45,436 nt of DNA, from NCBI GenBank assembly GCA_947178255.1, contig CAMWXP010000009.1, positions 1 to 45,436 on the forward strand, given 5' to 3'. This DNA is from an uncultured Clostridia bacterium (lineage in GTDB: Bacteria > Bacillota > Clostridia > Christensenellales > Pumilibacteraceae). The notes under the pieces were generated by a model. The model was not told the DNA's origin and searched no databases. It was given only the letters and a program-made list of their open reading frames with translations. Positions 24,925 to 34,694 of the stretch are shown one piece after another; the stretch's first letter is position 1; each line of letters begins with the position of its first letter. The translations under genes were made by a program, and so were the position numbers.

Positions 24925-24988
24925 CGCACCCGATATTATCTATACTTTAAATATACACTTTCCGCGTAAGCTATGGGTGCGGCGCGGA
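24925..24988 (+). promoter_or_regulatory. Possible structured leader before pullulanase gene
   Basis: The 155-nt gap before the pullulanase gene contains two overlapping, mutually exclusive pairings: CGCACCC (24925-24931) with GGGTGCG (24975-24981), and TCCGCG (24961-24966) with CGCGGA (24983-24988). No convincing -35/-10 pair was found. A strong GGAGGT ribosome site (25017-25022) precedes the ATG. Confidence 0.35.
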
Positions 24989-25027
24989 ACATAATAAATC
25001 GTTAATAAACAATATAGGAGGTAAATA

Positions 25028-27880
25028 ATGACAAAACAGACAACAACCAAGCAAACGTGGCTTAAACTGCTTTTGGCGTTTATAGTTACTTTGCTTATAG
25101 TAGCCTTTGCGCTGCCGCTTGCCGCTTGTAGCGGGAATAGCGACGACAATGGCAACGACGAGGACAATGGTCCTATTCCCGATGGTTATGCACGCATCAC
25201 GATTAACTATTTCAGACCGGCGGGCGACTATGAAGACTGGAATTTGTGGATATGGTCGGCCGGCAAGGAAGGTGCGGCTTATCAGTTCAAAAACAATACC
25301 GTCAATATAGCGGGCGAGAATTTTAAAACCGCCGTTATCACCATTCCGGTAGACCTTACCGAGTCCGACGCAGTCGGCTTTATCGTTCGTAAGGGCGAAT
25401 GGTCGGCAAAGGACCCCGATATGGACCGCTTTATCCCTGCGAGTAAGATTGTGGACAGTCGCGTAACCATATATCTTGCGCAAGCTCGCGAAGGTATATA
25501 TTACGACGCGCAAGAGGCGGTCGACGCAGCAACTTCCAATATGATTACGGCAGCCGCTTTCCGCAACTTTAAGACGCTTAGCATTGTTACCGCGGCTAAG
25601 ATTTCAAAGAAGTCGCACTTTAAAGTATACGACGAAGCCGACAATGTTGTAGCCGAGCTTAACTGTGCGGAAACAACTACCTACAACAACAAGACCAATG
25701 CTACGATTAAGTTTGATGAGGCTGTATCGCTTACCAAGTCCTACCGCATTGCGGACGAACCCGCAGACGGCTTTGATAAGATGGTCAACTTTGTAGGCCG
25801 CAACGTCAATATGGCGTCGCTGTACGACACCGTCGATTTTAAAAACAAATATCTTTACGACGGAGAGCTTGGCGTTGAATATACAGCAGAGGCGTCCACG
25901 TTCAGAGTTTGGTCGCCTGTAGCTTCCGAGCTTAAACTCAATATTTATGACGCAGGCGAGGGAGGCACTGCCACTACTACCGCTATGACTCAGGGCGAAA
26001 ATGGCTTGTGGACGGCTACCGTCAATCAAGATCTTGATGGCAAGTATTACACATATACCGTTACCGCTCGCGGCACAACCAAAGAGGTTGTGGACCCGTA
26101 TGCGAGAAGCGCGGGCAGAAACGGCGTGCGTGGCATGATACTCAATCTTGACGCAACCAACCCCGAAGGTTGGGCGGAGCAAGAGGAGCCTACGCTCGGT
26201 TCTTATTCCGAGGCCGTTATTTATGAGGCACATCTCCGCGACCTTACAATCAATCCCAATTCCGGTGTTTCGGCAGCTAACCGCGGCAAGTTCCTCGGTC
26301 TTACCGAAACGGGTACTACTGTTACCGTCGGTTCGGTTACCAAGTCCACCGGTCTTGATTACCTGAAAGAGCTCGGCGTTACAACCGTGCATTTCCAACC
26401 GTTGTTCGACTTTGCTTCCGTCAAAGAGGACTTCAACGTAGCCACCTACAACAAGGACGGCGAATTCAACTGGGGTTACGATCCGCTCAACTACAACGTT
26501 CCCGAGGGTTCGTACTCCTCCAATCCCGCCGACGGCAAAGTGCGCGTCAACGAGATGAAGCAAATGGTTATGGCGCTCCACAACGCCGGCATTCAGGTGG
26601 TTATGGACGTTGTTTACAACCACGTTTCCAGCGCGCAAAGCTCCAACTTCGAGGCGCTTGTGCCCGGCTATTATTTCCGTACAAAGCCCGACAGCACTTT
26701 CTTTAACGGCTCCGGCTGCGGCAACGAAACCGCTTCCAATCGCGCTATGTTCCGTAAGTTTATGATTGAATCGGTGTTGTACTGGACGCAAGAATATAAG
26801 ATTGACGGCTTCCGCTTCGACCTTATGGGCTTGCACGATATCGAGACAATGAACCAGCTTTACGACGCGCTTGCCGAAGTCAATCCCGACGTTATGGTTT
26901 ACGGCGAAGGTTGGACGGGCGGCACCAGCGGACTTGACGACGACAATGCTGCTATCATTGCCAACGCTTCCAAAATGCCTAACATCGCGTTCTTTAACGA
27001 CGTCATTCGCGACGGACTTAAAGGCAGCGTGTTCAACATGGACGGTATCGGTTTTGTTTCCGGCAGTGTCGGTTCGGACGCCGCGGTATACGTGGGCGCT
27101 GTCGGCGGCACCTCGGCGCTTAGCGCAACTATGTACAAAACGTTGGGTTCGGATAAACAGGCGTTCGCTGCAGCTCCCACTCAAAGCATCAACTACGTGG
27201 GTTGCCACGACAACTCCACGTTGTGGGATAAGCTTAACGCTTCCGTTGAAGACGCGGATTTGATTAAGGATATGTACCGTCTTGCGGCAGCTTCCGTGCT
27301 TTCCAGCCAAGGCCCTGCATTCTTCCTTGCGGGCGAGGAAATGCTGCGTAGCAAACCCACCACGGCGGATAACACTTACGACAATCGTCCTACAGCGTAC
27401 CTTACCAATCCCGATTACTACTTCTCCGATAACTCCTACAAATCACCCGATTCGGTAAACGCTATCGACTGGACAAAGCGTATCGAAAACGACGATATGG
27501 TCGAGTATTACAAGAGCTTGATAATGTTCAAGAAAAATGTCCCGGCATTCCAACTCACTACCGAGGACGAGATTGAAGAGCATATCGTTCTTATCGACAC
27601 GGATACCGACGACGGTGTAGCAGTGTACGGAATCAAATACGGCGGTGGTCTTATGATTATCGCGTTCAACGCCAGCGAGACCGATGTGGAAATCGCAGTT
27701 CCCACCGCTGACTTTATCAAGGTAGTTGACGGCGCTACGATCAACGGCGAGGGTATCGAAGGTCAAAACGTGACCGACGGCAAACTTACTGTCGGTGCAT
27801 ATAAGTGTGCCGTGTTGTTTACGCAAGATACCGTTGACGTTGCCAACTGGAAGTACAGTGTTGAAATTGTCGAAGAATAA
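25028..27880 (+). CDS. pulA: Lipoprotein type I pullulanase with CBM41
   Basis: A 950-residue enzyme cleaving alpha-1,6 branch points. The signal peptide ends at a lipobox (LAAC, near residue 35) and is followed by an acidic linker. Residues ~53-160 form a CBM41 (YFRPAGDYEDWNLWIWSAGKEG), then a beta X-module (~170-250), CBM48 (FRVWSPVASELKLNIYDAGEG, ~300-345) and the GH13 barrel. The pullulanase signature reads FNWGYDPLNY (usually YNWGYDP). Catalytic motifs are GFRFDLMGLHD, VYGEGWTGG and VGCHDNSTLWD. A C-terminal beta domain follows. It should act on starch or pullulan at the cell surface and feed the ABC importer. The next gene is a close paralogue without the export parts. Confidence 0.95.
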   Translation: MTKQTTTKQTWLKLLLAFIVTLLIVAFALPLAACSGNSDDNGNDEDNGPIPDGYARITINYFRPAGDYEDWNLWIWSAGKEGAAYQFKNNTVNIAGENFKTAVITIPVDLTESDAVGFIVRKGEWSAKDPDMDRFIPASKIVDSRVTIYLAQAREGIYYDAQEAVDAATSNMITAAAFRNFKTLSIVTAAKISKKSHFKVYDEADNVVAELNCAETTTYNNKTNATIKFDEAVSLTKSYRIADEPADGFDKMVNFVGRNVNMASLYDTVDFKNKYLYDGELGVEYTAEASTFRVWSPVASELKLNIYDAGEGGTATTTAMTQGENGLWTATVNQDLDGKYYTYTVTARGTTKEVVDPYARSAGRNGVRGMILNLDATNPEGWAEQEEPTLGSYSEAVIYEAHLRDLTINPNSGVSAANRGKFLGLTETGTTVTVGSVTKSTGLDYLKELGVTTVHFQPLFDFASVKEDFNVATYNKDGEFNWGYDPLNYNVPEGSYSSNPADGKVRVNEMKQMVMALHNAGIQVVMDVVYNHVSSAQSSNFEALVPGYYFRTKPDSTFFNGSGCGNETASNRAMFRKFMIESVLYWTQEYKIDGFRFDLMGLHDIETMNQLYDALAEVNPDVMVYGEGWTGGTSGLDDDNAAIIANASKMPNIAFFNDVIRDGLKGSVFNMDGIGFVSGSVGSDAAVYVGAVGGTSALSATMYKTLGSDKQAFAAAPTQSINYVGCHDNSTLWDKLNASVEDADLIKDMYRLAAASVLSSQGPAFFLAGEEMLRSKPTTADNTYDNRPTAYLTNPDYYFSDNSYKSPDSVNAIDWTKRIENDDMVEYYKSLIMFKKNVPAFQLTTEDEIEEHIVLIDTDTDDGVAVYGIKYGGGLMIIAFNASETDVEIAVPTADFIKVVDGATINGEGIEGQNVTDGKLTVGAYKCAVLFTQDTVDVANWKYSVEIVEE

Positions 27881-27920
27881 TCGACATAACAATTAGATTC
27901 GAATAATGCAAAGCAGATTA

Positions 27921-27945
27921 GGGCGCGGATTATCCGCGCCCTTTA
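27921..27945 (+). terminator. Terminator after lipoprotein pullulanase gene
   Basis: An 8-bp GC-only stem GGGCGCGG/CCGCGCCC with an ATTAT loop is followed by TTTAT. The short T-run suggests incomplete termination. Confidence 0.8.
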
Positions 27946-27971
27946 TCGTGTCGGTTTTTCTTTGGACGGCA

Positions 27972-28000
27972 TTGACTTTTGTGTATGCGGGTGATATACT
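27972..28000 (+). promoter_or_regulatory. Promoter of cytoplasmic pullulanase gene
   Basis: TTGACT (27972-27977), 17-nt spacer, TATACT (27995-28000); leader about 24 nt, with GGAGG at 28020-28024, six nt before GTG 28031. Confidence 0.82.
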
Positions 28001-28030
28001 TATCGTATATTGACAGCGTGGAGGAATACT

Positions 28031-30469
28031 GTGGCTAATTCAATCATTTCCGCAATGTTTACCGATTTCTTTACCGTAAGGATTCGCACCACCCGCAAGG
28101 TGCCCGATAGTTCTGTGTTTTGCGTGCTTAACGCAAGCGGTGAACGCGTGCCGATTGCAGTGTCGCACGGTGATAAAAGCGAGCATGTTGGTGCACTTAA
28201 TTGTGCCGTGGATTCGGTAGCGGTCGGCAAGACCGAGTTCGATATCGTTCTCGCCGCCGAAGTCGATTTTACACAGCAATACACTTTGTCGGACGATTCG
28301 GGATTTTTTGCCGCAGCGCCGATAAGTAAGTATAAGCTTTTCGATACCGATGAGTTCCAAAACAGATACAACTACGACGGTGAGCTCGGCGCGGACTATT
28401 CCGCCAAGAGAACGGTGTTTACCGTTTGGTCGCCGTTTGCTACGAAAATGTTGCTTAACATTTACGATGCCGGAGAGTGCGGCAAAGCCACCGAGTATCC
28501 TATGACTAAGGGTACAAAAGGCGAGTGGACGGTTACCGTCGACGGAAATCTTGATAAAAAGTATTACACGTATAAGATTGTAGACGCTGCGGGCAATGCC
28601 GAGGAAGTAGTCGATCCGTACGCGCGCAGCGGCGGAAAAAACGGCAAGCGCGGCATGATACTCGACCTTGCTTCCACAAATCCCGACGGCTGGGATACGC
28701 AGAATATTCCACAATTAAAGGGTAATACTCACGCCGTAATTTGGGAAGCGCACGTTCGTGACGTTACTATTCATGAGAGTTCGGGCGTCAGCGAGGCGCA
28801 TCGCGGCAAGTTTTTAGGTCTTACCGAAACGGGCACCGAAAATGGAAACGGCAAACCCACTGCGCTCGATTATATTAAGGAATTGGGCGTAACCGCCGTG
28901 CACTTTCAGCCGCTATTCGACTTTGCTACCGTTGACGAAAGCTTTATTATGGCAACCTACAACAAAGCAGGCGAGTTTAACTGGGGATACGATCCGCTTA
29001 ATTACAATATGCCCGAAGGTTCGTATTCCACCGATCCGTCAAAAGGCGAAGTGCGCGTTAACGAATTGAAACAAATGATAATGGCGCTTCACAACGCCGA
29101 CGTTCAAGTCATTATGGACGTCGTTTACAACCATGTAAACAACGCCGCAAGCTCTGATTTTGAAAAGCTTATGCCCGAATACTTTTTCCGCAAAACCGAT
29201 AAGGGCGCGCTTAGTAACGGTTCCGGTTGCGGCAACGAAACTGCGTCCGAGCGCTTTATGTTCCGTCGGTTTATGATAGATTCGGTCAAGTATTGGATGA
29301 CCGAGTACAAGATAGACGGTTTCCGTTTCGACCTTATGGCTTTGCACGATACCGCAACGATGAATAGCATTTATAATGCGCTTTCGGAAATCAATCCCGA
29401 CGTAATTATTTACGGCGAGGGCTGGAAAGCGGGTGATTCGCCTTTACCCGAATCGCAGCAATCGACGCTTGCCAACGCCAAATGTACTCCAAACATCGCT
29501 TACTTCGACGACGTTATCCGCAACGCGCTCAGAGGCGATAACTTCGATAAAGCGGGCAAGGGATATGTTCAAGGCGTTAACGGGCTTGAGGATAAAGTTT
29601 ACGTAGGCGTTTACGGTGCAACCAATAACTTTGCCGTAGGCGCAAATCAGAATATAAACTATGTTTGCGCGCATGACGATTCTACGCTTTGGGATAGGCT
29701 TAATGCGTCGGTTAACTGCAACAAATCAACGCTTAAAGCAATGAACCGTCTCGCCGCCGCTTCGGTGTTCACAAGCCAAGGCGTTGCATTTATACTTGCG
29801 GGAGAGGAGATGCTGCGCAGCAAGCCGACCACAGAAAACAATCCTTACGACAACCGTCCCGTTCCTTACAAAAGTAATCCCAAATATTTCTTTTCCGACA
29901 ACTCGTACAGATCGCCTGATTCCGTCAATGCTATCGATTGGAACCTTTTGGACGAAAATGCCGATATTATCGAGTACTACAAAGTCTTGATTGCAATCAA
30001 AAAGGCGTGGTCGCAATTCCACCTTGCCACAAAGCAACAAATCGATAGGTGCGTTTTTGTTCCCGATAATAATAAGGGTGACGGTATAATATCGTACGCG
30101 ATTAAAGATCCCGACAGCGATGAGTACGCCGTAGTATTGCTTAACAATTCGGATAAAGCCACCAGTGTGTCTGTGCCGAAGGGCGAGTACGCCGTTTATA
30201 TTAACGGCGACAAAGCATCCGCAACCGAAAAGCTTTCAGCATTTAGCGGTAGCAGCTTTACGGTCGGCGCCCGTTCCGCCGTCGTTATGAAGGGCGAGCT
30301 TTCTCAATCGTCGGTTATAGATTGGAAGAGCAACGCGTATTGCTTGTCCGATGACCCCGTCAATCTCGGCGTGGCGCTCGATCTCGGCATAGGCGTTCCT
30401 ACTGCGGCGATTATAGCCGACGGTGAAGTATTCGGCGCCGGACGTGGCAATGAAAATAAGAGCGAGTGA
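28031..30469 (+). CDS. pulA: Type I pullulanase without signal peptide (probably cytoplasmic)
   Basis: 812 residues from GTG 28031, chosen because GGAGG lies at the right distance; the TTG at 28010 lies in the expected leader. It parallels the preceding lipoprotein pullulanase over nearly its whole length but lacks the signal peptide, acidic linker and CBM41. It begins at the X-module (SIISAMFTDFFTVRIRTTRK), then CBM48 (FTVWSPFATKMLLNIYDAGEC) and the GH13 barrel with FNWGYDPLNY, GFRFDLMALHD, IIYGEGWKAG and CAHDDSTLWD. Imported branched dextrins are its likely substrate. After the point where the paralogue ends, there is a tail of about 38 residues (LGVALDLGIGVPTAAIIADG) resembling the first phosphate-binding loop of ASKHA ATPases; it may be a remnant of another gene. 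Confidence 0.93.
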   Translation: MANSIISAMFTDFFTVRIRTTRKVPDSSVFCVLNASGERVPIAVSHGDKSEHVGALNCAVDSVAVGKTEFDIVLAAEVDFTQQYTLSDDSGFFAAAPISKYKLFDTDEFQNRYNYDGELGADYSAKRTVFTVWSPFATKMLLNIYDAGECGKATEYPMTKGTKGEWTVTVDGNLDKKYYTYKIVDAAGNAEEVVDPYARSGGKNGKRGMILDLASTNPDGWDTQNIPQLKGNTHAVIWEAHVRDVTIHESSGVSEAHRGKFLGLTETGTENGNGKPTALDYIKELGVTAVHFQPLFDFATVDESFIMATYNKAGEFNWGYDPLNYNMPEGSYSTDPSKGEVRVNELKQMIMALHNADVQVIMDVVYNHVNNAASSDFEKLMPEYFFRKTDKGALSNGSGCGNETASERFMFRRFMIDSVKYWMTEYKIDGFRFDLMALHDTATMNSIYNALSEINPDVIIYGEGWKAGDSPLPESQQSTLANAKCTPNIAYFDDVIRNALRGDNFDKAGKGYVQGVNGLEDKVYVGVYGATNNFAVGANQNINYVCAHDDSTLWDRLNASVNCNKSTLKAMNRLAAASVFTSQGVAFILAGEEMLRSKPTTENNPYDNRPVPYKSNPKYFFSDNSYRSPDSVNAIDWNLLDENADIIEYYKVLIAIKKAWSQFHLATKQQIDRCVFVPDNNKGDGIISYAIKDPDSDEYAVVLLNNSDKATSVSVPKGEYAVYINGDKASATEKLSAFSGSSFTVGARSAVVMKGELSQSSVIDWKSNAYCLSDDPVNLGVALDLGIGVPTAAIIADGEVFGAGRGNENKSE

Positions 30470-30522
30470 AACACCGTTACCGAAAATCAATAAAATGAGT
30501 AATAGGTAGGGTAATGGCAATC

Positions 30523-30555
30523 AAACGAACGGTCACTGTAATGCCGTTCGTTTTG
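30523..30555 (+). terminator. Terminator at end of alpha-glucan locus
   Basis: A 10-bp stem AAACGAACGG/CCGTTCGTTT (30523-30532 with 30544-30553) with an 11-nt loop and a short T-run. Confidence 0.85.
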
Positions 30556-30591
30556 TTATAAAAATTTTTCAAAAATATCATGTTATTTTGT

Positions 30592-30620
30592 TTGACATCT
30601 TTGACATCGCGTGATATAAT
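30592..30620 (+). promoter_or_regulatory. rpoBC promoter
   Basis: TTGACA (30592-30597), 17-nt spacer, TATAAT (30615-30620): full consensus. A second TTGACA at 30601 is out of register. Transcription should start near 30627. Confidence 0.88.
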
Positions 30621-30626
30621 TAGAAA

Positions 30627-30828
30627 ATGCCTTATTGTGCCGTTTTGGGCTTATAAGGTGTAATAAAACATTAAAGAGAGCGGCGATTGGCAATCATAGT
30701 TCCTTTACTGAAATAACTTTTTGCGGTGTAGGCAGGGTTCTACTCCGCTTTTGTGCGCTTTTTTGCGGGTGAATATACCTTATAGATTGGCGCAATCACA
30801 TTTGTAAATAACCTTTTTAGGAGTTTGT
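30627..30828 (+). promoter_or_regulatory. ~200-nt rpoB leader with hairpins and a possible 9-codon leader ORF
   Basis: This gene-free stretch holds CCTTAT/ATAAGG (30630-30635 with 30653-30658). It also holds a possible TTG-started nonapeptide MAIIVPLLK (30687-30716) behind AGAGAGCGGCGAT, a string repeated almost exactly before rpoC (34683-34694). A hairpin GCGG-T-GTAG / CTAC-T-CCGC (30723-30748) is followed by TTTTG and a further T-run at 30759-30764. The hairpin plus U-tracts could be a transcription attenuator. The end of the leader carries AGGAG before the rpoB ATG. The ligand or trigger is unknown. Confidence 0.5.
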
Positions 30829-33800
30829 ATGGCTGAAAGAAAAATTTCAAAGGTTAAGTACGGCAATACCGAACGTATGAGCTTCGCGCAAATCCACGAA
30901 GCTATCGATATGCCGGATTTGGTCGAAGTGCAAAAGAAGTCCTACTACGATTTTGTCGACAACGGCATCCGTGAGGTTTTGCGCGACGTTTCGCCCATTA
31001 CCGATTATTCGGGCCGCGTTGCTTTGTACTTTGAGGATTACTCGCTTGGCTACCGTGACGGCAGCAACCAAAAGCGCAATTACACCGAAAAAGAGTGCAA
31101 GGATCGTGACGCAACTTTTGCCGTGCCGCTGTACGTAAAAGTTCGCTTGCACAACATCGAAACGGACGAAAGCACTCGTTCCGAGGTGTACATGGGCGAT
31201 ATGCCGCGCATGACGCCCACGGGCTCGTTCATCATCAACGGCGCCGAACGCGTGGTTATAAGCCAGCTTGTTCGTTCGCCGGGCGCATACTTCTCTTACC
31301 AAAAGGACGTCAAAACGGGACAAGCCCATTACAGCGCTACCAACATTCCGTCGCGCGGCGCGTGGCTGGAATTCGACGAGGATCCGTCGGGCGTGCTGTG
31401 GGTGCGCGTCGACAGGCAAAAGAAGGTGCTTGCAACCGTGCTTTTGAGCTGCTTGTCGGCAGTTACCGAAAGCGGCTTCGGCACCGAGGAAGCGCTCAAA
31501 AAGATATTCAACAACGACCCGATGATAGAGGTGACTTGTGCGCGTTACGGCGACAAGGACGATAAACATGAGCTTAGCGAGGAGCGCGCGCTTTTGGAGC
31601 TTAACCACAAGCTCAGAAGCGGCGAAACGCCCACTATCGATTCCATCAAGTCGTTTATTTCGGGCATGTTCTTCGACCGCCGCAAGTACGACTTGTCGCG
31701 CGTCGGCAGATACAAGTACAACAAAAAGATGGCGTTGCGCTACCGTGCGGCAGGCAAACGCGTCGCACGCGATATTATCGACGAGGACGGCGTAGTTTAT
31801 GCTCGCGCCGAAAACAAGCAAACGCATACCTCGGCTGACGTTCTTACCGAGGAGCTTGCCGTTCAAATCCAAAACGCCGGTATAAACGAGATTTGGGTTC
31901 TTGCCGACGACGGCAAAGAGTTCAACATTATCGGCAACAACCATGTCGATCTTGCGGGCTATATAGACGTAGATCCGCTTTCCATAGGCATTAACGAAAT
32001 GGTTTACTATCCCATGCTCAAACAGCTTATGGAAGAGGCGGGCGGCAACCGCGAAAAGCTTGCCGAGCTTTGCTCCAAGCACGTGGACGACCTTATCGTC
32101 AAGCACTTGGTTGTAGAGGACGTAATTTCCACCGTCAACTACATTATGGGCTTGCACCGCGGCTTCGGCTCGTGCGACAACATCGACCACCTCGGCAACC
32201 GTCGTGTTCGCAGCGTAGGCGAGCTATTGCAAAACCAATTCCGCATCGGTATGTCCCGTCTCGAACGTGTCGTACGCGAACGCATGCAAATTCAAACGGA
32301 GTCCGAGCTTTCGGCACAGACGCTTATCAATATCCGTCCCGTGTCCAGCGCTATCAAGGAGTTCTTCGGTTCGTCCCAGCTTTCGCAGTTCATGGACGAA
32401 ACCAACCCCATAGCCGAGCTTACGCACCGCCGCAAGCTGTCCGCGTTGGGTCCCGGCGGTCTTAACCGCGAGCACGTTACGTTCGAGGTCCGTGACGTTC
32501 ACTACACGCACTACTCGCGTATGTGCCCGATAGAGACGCCCGAAGGTCAAAACATAGGTCTTATTTCCTCGCTTTCGTCGTACGCGCGTATCAACCAGTA
32601 CGGCTATATCGAGGCGCCTTACCGCAGAGTGGACAAGATCACTCACCAAGTAACCGACATTGTCGACTACTTGCCGGCTGACGAGGAAGACCGTTACATG
32701 ATCGCCCAAGCGAGCGAACCGCTGGACGAGAACAACCACTTCGTTAAAGAGCGTGTAATGATGCGTTACCGCGACCAAATAGGCGAGGTATCGCGCGACC
32801 GTATCGACTATATCGACGTGTCTCCCCGCCAGATGGTTTCGGTTGCTACCGCGCTTATTCCTTTCCTTGAAAACGACGACTCGCACCGTGCACTGATGGC
32901 GTCCAACATGCAACGTCAGGCAGTTCCTCTGCTTCGTACAGAAGCGCCTATCGTCGGCACGGGTATCGAGCATAAAATCGCTTACGACTCCGGCGTTATG
33001 GTGATTGCACGCAAGGACGGCGTAGTTGACTACGTAGACGCCGAGCGCATTATCGTAAACGAGGACGACGGCAACCGTCAAATGTATATCCTCAAAAAGT
33101 TTGTCGGCTCCAACCAAGGCACATGCATCAACCAGCGCGCTATCATAGCCAAGGGTGACCGCGTAAAAGCGGGACAGGTTCTTGCCGACGGTCATTCCAC
33201 ATCGCAGGCGGAGCTTGCACTCGGTAAGAACGTGCTTGTTGGCTTTATGGGCTGGGAAGGCTACAACTACGAGGACGCTATACTTATCAGCGAACGCATC
33301 GCAAAAGACGACGTATTCACATCTATTCATATCAACAAGCATGAAACCGAAGCGCGCGACACCAAGCTCGGCGCCGAGGAGATCACGAGAGATATTCCCA
33401 ACGTCAGCCCCGAGGCGCTTAAAAACCTCGACGAGGACGGCATTATCCGCGTAGGCGCGGAGGTCGATTCGGGCGACATACTTGTCGGTAAGGTCACGCC
33501 TAAGGGCGAAACCGACCTTACGCCCGAGGAACGCTTGCTGCGCGCCATATTCGGCGACAAGGCGAGAGAGGTGCGCGATACTTCGCTTAAAGTTCCGCAC
33601 GGCGAGGGTGGTATAGTAGTAGACGTTAAGGTCTTTACCCGTGCCAACCGCGACGAAATGAAGCCGGGCGTAAACAAGCTTGTTCGCGTATACATTGCGC
33701 AAAAGCGTAAGATTTCGGTGGGCGACAAGATGGCAGGCCGCCACGGCAACAAGGGTGTTATTTCCCGCGTATTGCCCGAAGCGGACATGCCGTTTATGGC

Positions 33801-34680
33801 GGACGGCACGCCGTTGCAAATCGTGCTCAACCCGCTCGGCGTTCCCAGCCGTATGAACATCGGACAGGTTCTCGAAGTTCACTTAGGTCTCGTTGCCAAG
33901 GCGCTCGGTTGGAAGGTTGCTACTCCCGTATTTGACGGCGCAATCGAGTCCGACATTCAAAAACTTCTCAAAGACAACGGCTACGTTTCGCCCGACGGCG
34001 AGGTAGACGGCAAGATCCAAATGTACGACGGCAGGACGGGCGAACCGTTTGAAAACCGTTCTACGGTTGGATATATGTATATGCTTAAACTTATCCACCT
34101 TGTAGACGACAAGATGCACGCCCGTTCAACCGGTCCTTACTCGCTGGTTACGCAGCAACCGCTCGGCGGCAAAGCGCAAAACGGCGGTCAGCGTTTCGGT
34201 GAGATGGAGGTTTGGGCATTGTACGCGTACGGTGCGGCAAACGTGCTGCAAGAGATTATGACCGTCAAGTCGGACGATATTGCCGGACGAAGCAAAACGT
34301 ACGACAGTATTATCCGCGGCATGGACGTGTCCGAGCCGGGCATACCCGAATCGTTCAAGGTTCTCATCAAGGAATTGCAGGCGCTTGCGCTCGACGTAAA
34401 GGTACTCACCGAGGACAAAGAGGAAATAGGCATAAAAGAGCTTATGGACGACGATCCGGTGCTTTACGACGCAGAGCCTACGCCCAAGCATTACGACAGC
34501 AGTGTGTTTGCCGAGGATGACGATATATCTATGGAATCGGATATTTTGGGCGGACTTGACGATTACGGCGAAGATGATGCCGATGACGACGACGTCGGTG
34601 ACGGCAGCTTGTTCGAAGACGAAGTCGAGGTTGCGGATCCGTTTGCGGACAGCGACTTTGACGACGACAAGGAAGATTAA
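30829..34680 (+). CDS. rpoB: DNA-directed RNA polymerase subunit beta
   Basis: The beta subunit forms half of the RNA polymerase active-site cleft. 1283 residues, full length. Conserved blocks are present, including the rifampicin region ([25 protein letters not shown], then LSALGPGGL) with the usual Asp, His and Ser, suggesting a rifampicin-sensitive enzyme. Also present are [16 protein letters not shown], the [17 protein letters not shown] active-site segment and the C-terminal [19 protein letters not shown] block. The last ~60 residues are very acidic (aspartate-rich). rpoC follows with the AAGGAG site overlapping the stop. Upstream there is no rplJ/rplL, so the usual rplKAJL-rpoBC linkage is broken. 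Confidence 0.99.
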   Translation: MAERKISKVKYGNTERMSFAQIHEAIDMPDLVEVQKKSYYDFVDNGIREVLRDVSPITDYSGRVALYFEDYSLGYRDGSNQKRNYTEKECKDRDATFAVPLYVKVRLHNIETDESTRSEVYMGDMPRMTPTGSFIINGAERVVISQLVRSPGAYFSYQKDVKTGQAHYSATNIPSRGAWLEFDEDPSGVLWVRVDRQKKVLATVLLSCLSAVTESGFGTEEALKKIFNNDPMIEVTCARYGDKDDKHELSEERALLELNHKLRSGETPTIDSIKSFISGMFFDRRKYDLSRVGRYKYNKKMALRYRAAGKRVARDIIDEDGVVYARAENKQTHTSADVLTEELAVQIQNAGINEIWVLADDGKEFNIIGNNHVDLAGYIDVDPLSIGINEMVYYPMLKQLMEEAGGNREKLAELCSKHVDDLIVKHLVVEDVISTVNYIMGLHRGFGSCDNIDHLGNRRVRSVGELLQNQFRIGMSRLERVVRERMQIQTESELSAQTLINIRPVSSAIKEFFGSSQLSQFMDETNPIAELTHRRKLSALGPGGLNREHVTFEVRDVHYTHYSRMCPIETPEGQNIGLISSLSSYARINQYGYIEAPYRRVDKITHQVTDIVDYLPADEEDRYMIAQASEPLDENNHFVKERVMMRYRDQIGEVSRDRIDYIDVSPRQMVSVATALIPFLENDDSHRALMASNMQRQAVPLLRTEAPIVGTGIEHKIAYDSGVMVIARKDGVVDYVDAERIIVNEDDGNRQMYILKKFVGSNQGTCINQRAIIAKGDRVKAGQVLADGHSTSQAELALGKNVLVGFMGWEGYNYEDAILISERIAKDDVFTSIHINKHETEARDTKLGAEEITRDIPNVSPEALKNLDEDGIIRVGAEVDSGDILVGKVTPKGETDLTPEERLLRAIFGDKAREVRDTSLKVPHGEGGIVVDVKVFTRANRDEMKPGVNKLVRVYIAQKRKISVGDKMAGRHGNKGVISRVLPEADMPFMADGTPLQIVLNPLGVPSRMNIGQVLEVHLGLVAKALGWKVATPVFDGAIESDIQKLLKDNGYVSPDGEVDGKIQMYDGRTGEPFENRSTVGYMYMLKLIHLVDDKMHARSTGPYSLVTQQPLGGKAQNGGQRFGEMEVWALYAYGAANVLQEIMTVKSDDIAGRSKTYDSIIRGMDVSEPGIPESFKVLIKELQALALDVKVLTEDKEEIGIKELMDDDPVLYDAEPTPKHYDSSVFAEDDDISMESDILGGLDDYGEDDADDDDVGDGSLFEDEVEVADPFADSDFDDDKED

Positions 34681-34694
34681 AGGAGAGCGGCGAT

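Noticed and set aside
30687-30716. Calling the rpoB leader nonapeptide a gene
   Set aside because: TTG start with a poor ribosome site and only nine codons; kept as an observation on the leader only.
34501-34677. Aspartate-rich C-terminus of RpoB as a frameshift artefact
   Set aside because: The frame is continuous to the stop next to the rpoC ribosome site, and acidic RpoB tails occur in Clostridia.
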